Assembly: GCA_007120915.1 (NCBI GenBank)
Contig: SKMT01000272.1
Coordinates: 1 to 5,997 of the forward strand
DNA from: Myxococcales bacterium
Lineage (GTDB): Bacteria > Myxococcota_A > Bradymonadia > Bradymonadales > Bradymonadaceae
Length of the DNA stretch: 5,997 bases
Direction of reading: 5' to 3'
Part shown: one piece after another, positions 5,704-5,997 of the stretch
How positions within the stretch are numbered: position 1 is the stretch's first letter
Layout: every line of letters begins with the position of its first letter
The notes under the pieces: model-generated
Databases searched by the model: none
What the model was told of the DNA's origin: nothing
What the model saw: the letters and a program-made list of their open reading frames with translations, nothing else
Translations under genes and position numbers: made by a program

Positions 5704-5997
5704 TCAGTCCACGCTGATGACGCCGTTTTGCTTCAGGCTGATGAGTACTTCCAGGGTTTCGAGTCGAGACATCCCGCTCATGTCGAGGATGTCCTCGAGG
5801 GTGAGCATTCCGTCGATCTGGCTGATCAAAAACCCCGCCCTATGGTCCAGGTCCAGACCACCGATTTCGGCCATTGAAATCTCAAGGGTGGGGGTGGACA
5901 TCAACGAGCCGATCTGCTCAGTGTACATCATTTCCAATTCGGCGCGCAGTTGGGTTTGCATCTGGAGTGCTTCTTCCGATTCCGCGTCGACCTCCAG
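5704..5997 (-). CDS. C-terminal part of an unidentified protein (start beyond the right edge)
   Basis: The frame is open from the right edge to a TGA at 5706-5704, giving 97 residues. An ATG at 5961 is in frame but has no ribosome binding site close by, and codons upstream of it stay open to the edge, so the protein almost certainly begins outside the window. The visible part is an acidic helix, then a compact end region: AGFLISQIDGMLTLEDILDMS, then G-M-S-R-L-E-T-L-E-V-L-I-S-L and N-G-V-I-S-V-D. This resembles the small helical, winged-helix-like C-terminal segment that I have seen on several signalling or regulatory proteins of myxobacteria-like genomes. I cannot name the full protein. It converges on the HD-GYP-like gene, with 17 bases between the two stop codons and no clear terminator. 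Confidence 0.75.
   Translation of the reverse strand: MEVDAESEEALQMQTQLRAELEMMYTEQIGSLMSTPTLEISMAEIGGLDLDHRAGFLISQIDGMLTLEDILDMSGMSRLETLEVLISLKQNGVISVD

Noticed and set aside
5698..5705. Palindrome GAGCGCTC between the convergent genes as a terminator
   Set aside because: It is an 8-bp palindrome with no loop and no T-run on either strand, and overlaps the stop codon of the right-edge gene.

Overview
The window looks like chromosomal DNA from a GC-rich, Gram-negative bacterium of the former deltaproteobacteria (Myxococcota or Bradymonadia type). The basis is strong GC bias at third codon positions and the gene types: an orphan ParA with an added zinc-binding N-terminus, a HEAT-repeat protein paired with an HD-GYP-like protein that carries a family-typical C-terminal extension, and membrane sensors. 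This placement is an inference from gene style. No rRNA, tRNA, insertion sequence, prophage or CRISPR array was seen.

Layout. (1) Positions 1-808, minus: the first 269 residues of a membrane-anchored, probably periplasmic sensor, cut by the left edge. It carries a highly acidic insertion encoded by an 18-bp tandem repeat. (2) 809-953: a short gap with a good sigma-70-type promoter for the sensor gene and a strong inverted repeat in its presumed leader. (3) 954-2018, minus: a ParA-family ATPase behind two tandem four-cysteine zinc-finger-like motifs. (4) 2019-2375: a 357-bp divergent intergenic region with a perfect 13-bp inverted repeat and overlapping alternative hairpins. (5) 2376-4193, plus: a cytosolic helical-repeat (HEAT-like) protein. 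(6) 4244-5686, plus, 50 bp further on and probably in the same operon: an HD-GYP-like protein whose metal-binding HD has become QD, so it is probably a non-catalytic signalling protein. (7) 5704-5997, minus: the C-terminal 97 residues of a gene that enters from the right edge and converges on the HD-GYP-like gene.

How the genes may work together: the HEAT and HD-GYP-like proteins appear to share a similar N-terminal region and are very likely co-expressed, which suggests a signalling or scaffold pair. The ParA is read divergently from them and has no ParB neighbour here, so it may position a cellular assembly or act in regulation rather than segregate DNA. A functional link between the ParA and the HEAT/HD pair is a hypothesis based only on the shared upstream region.

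The two edge genes (sensor and right-edge C-terminus) have no start or no stop inside the window. Start choices for parA and the HEAT gene were moved inward to internal ATGs because each has a well-spaced Shine-Dalgarno sequence.
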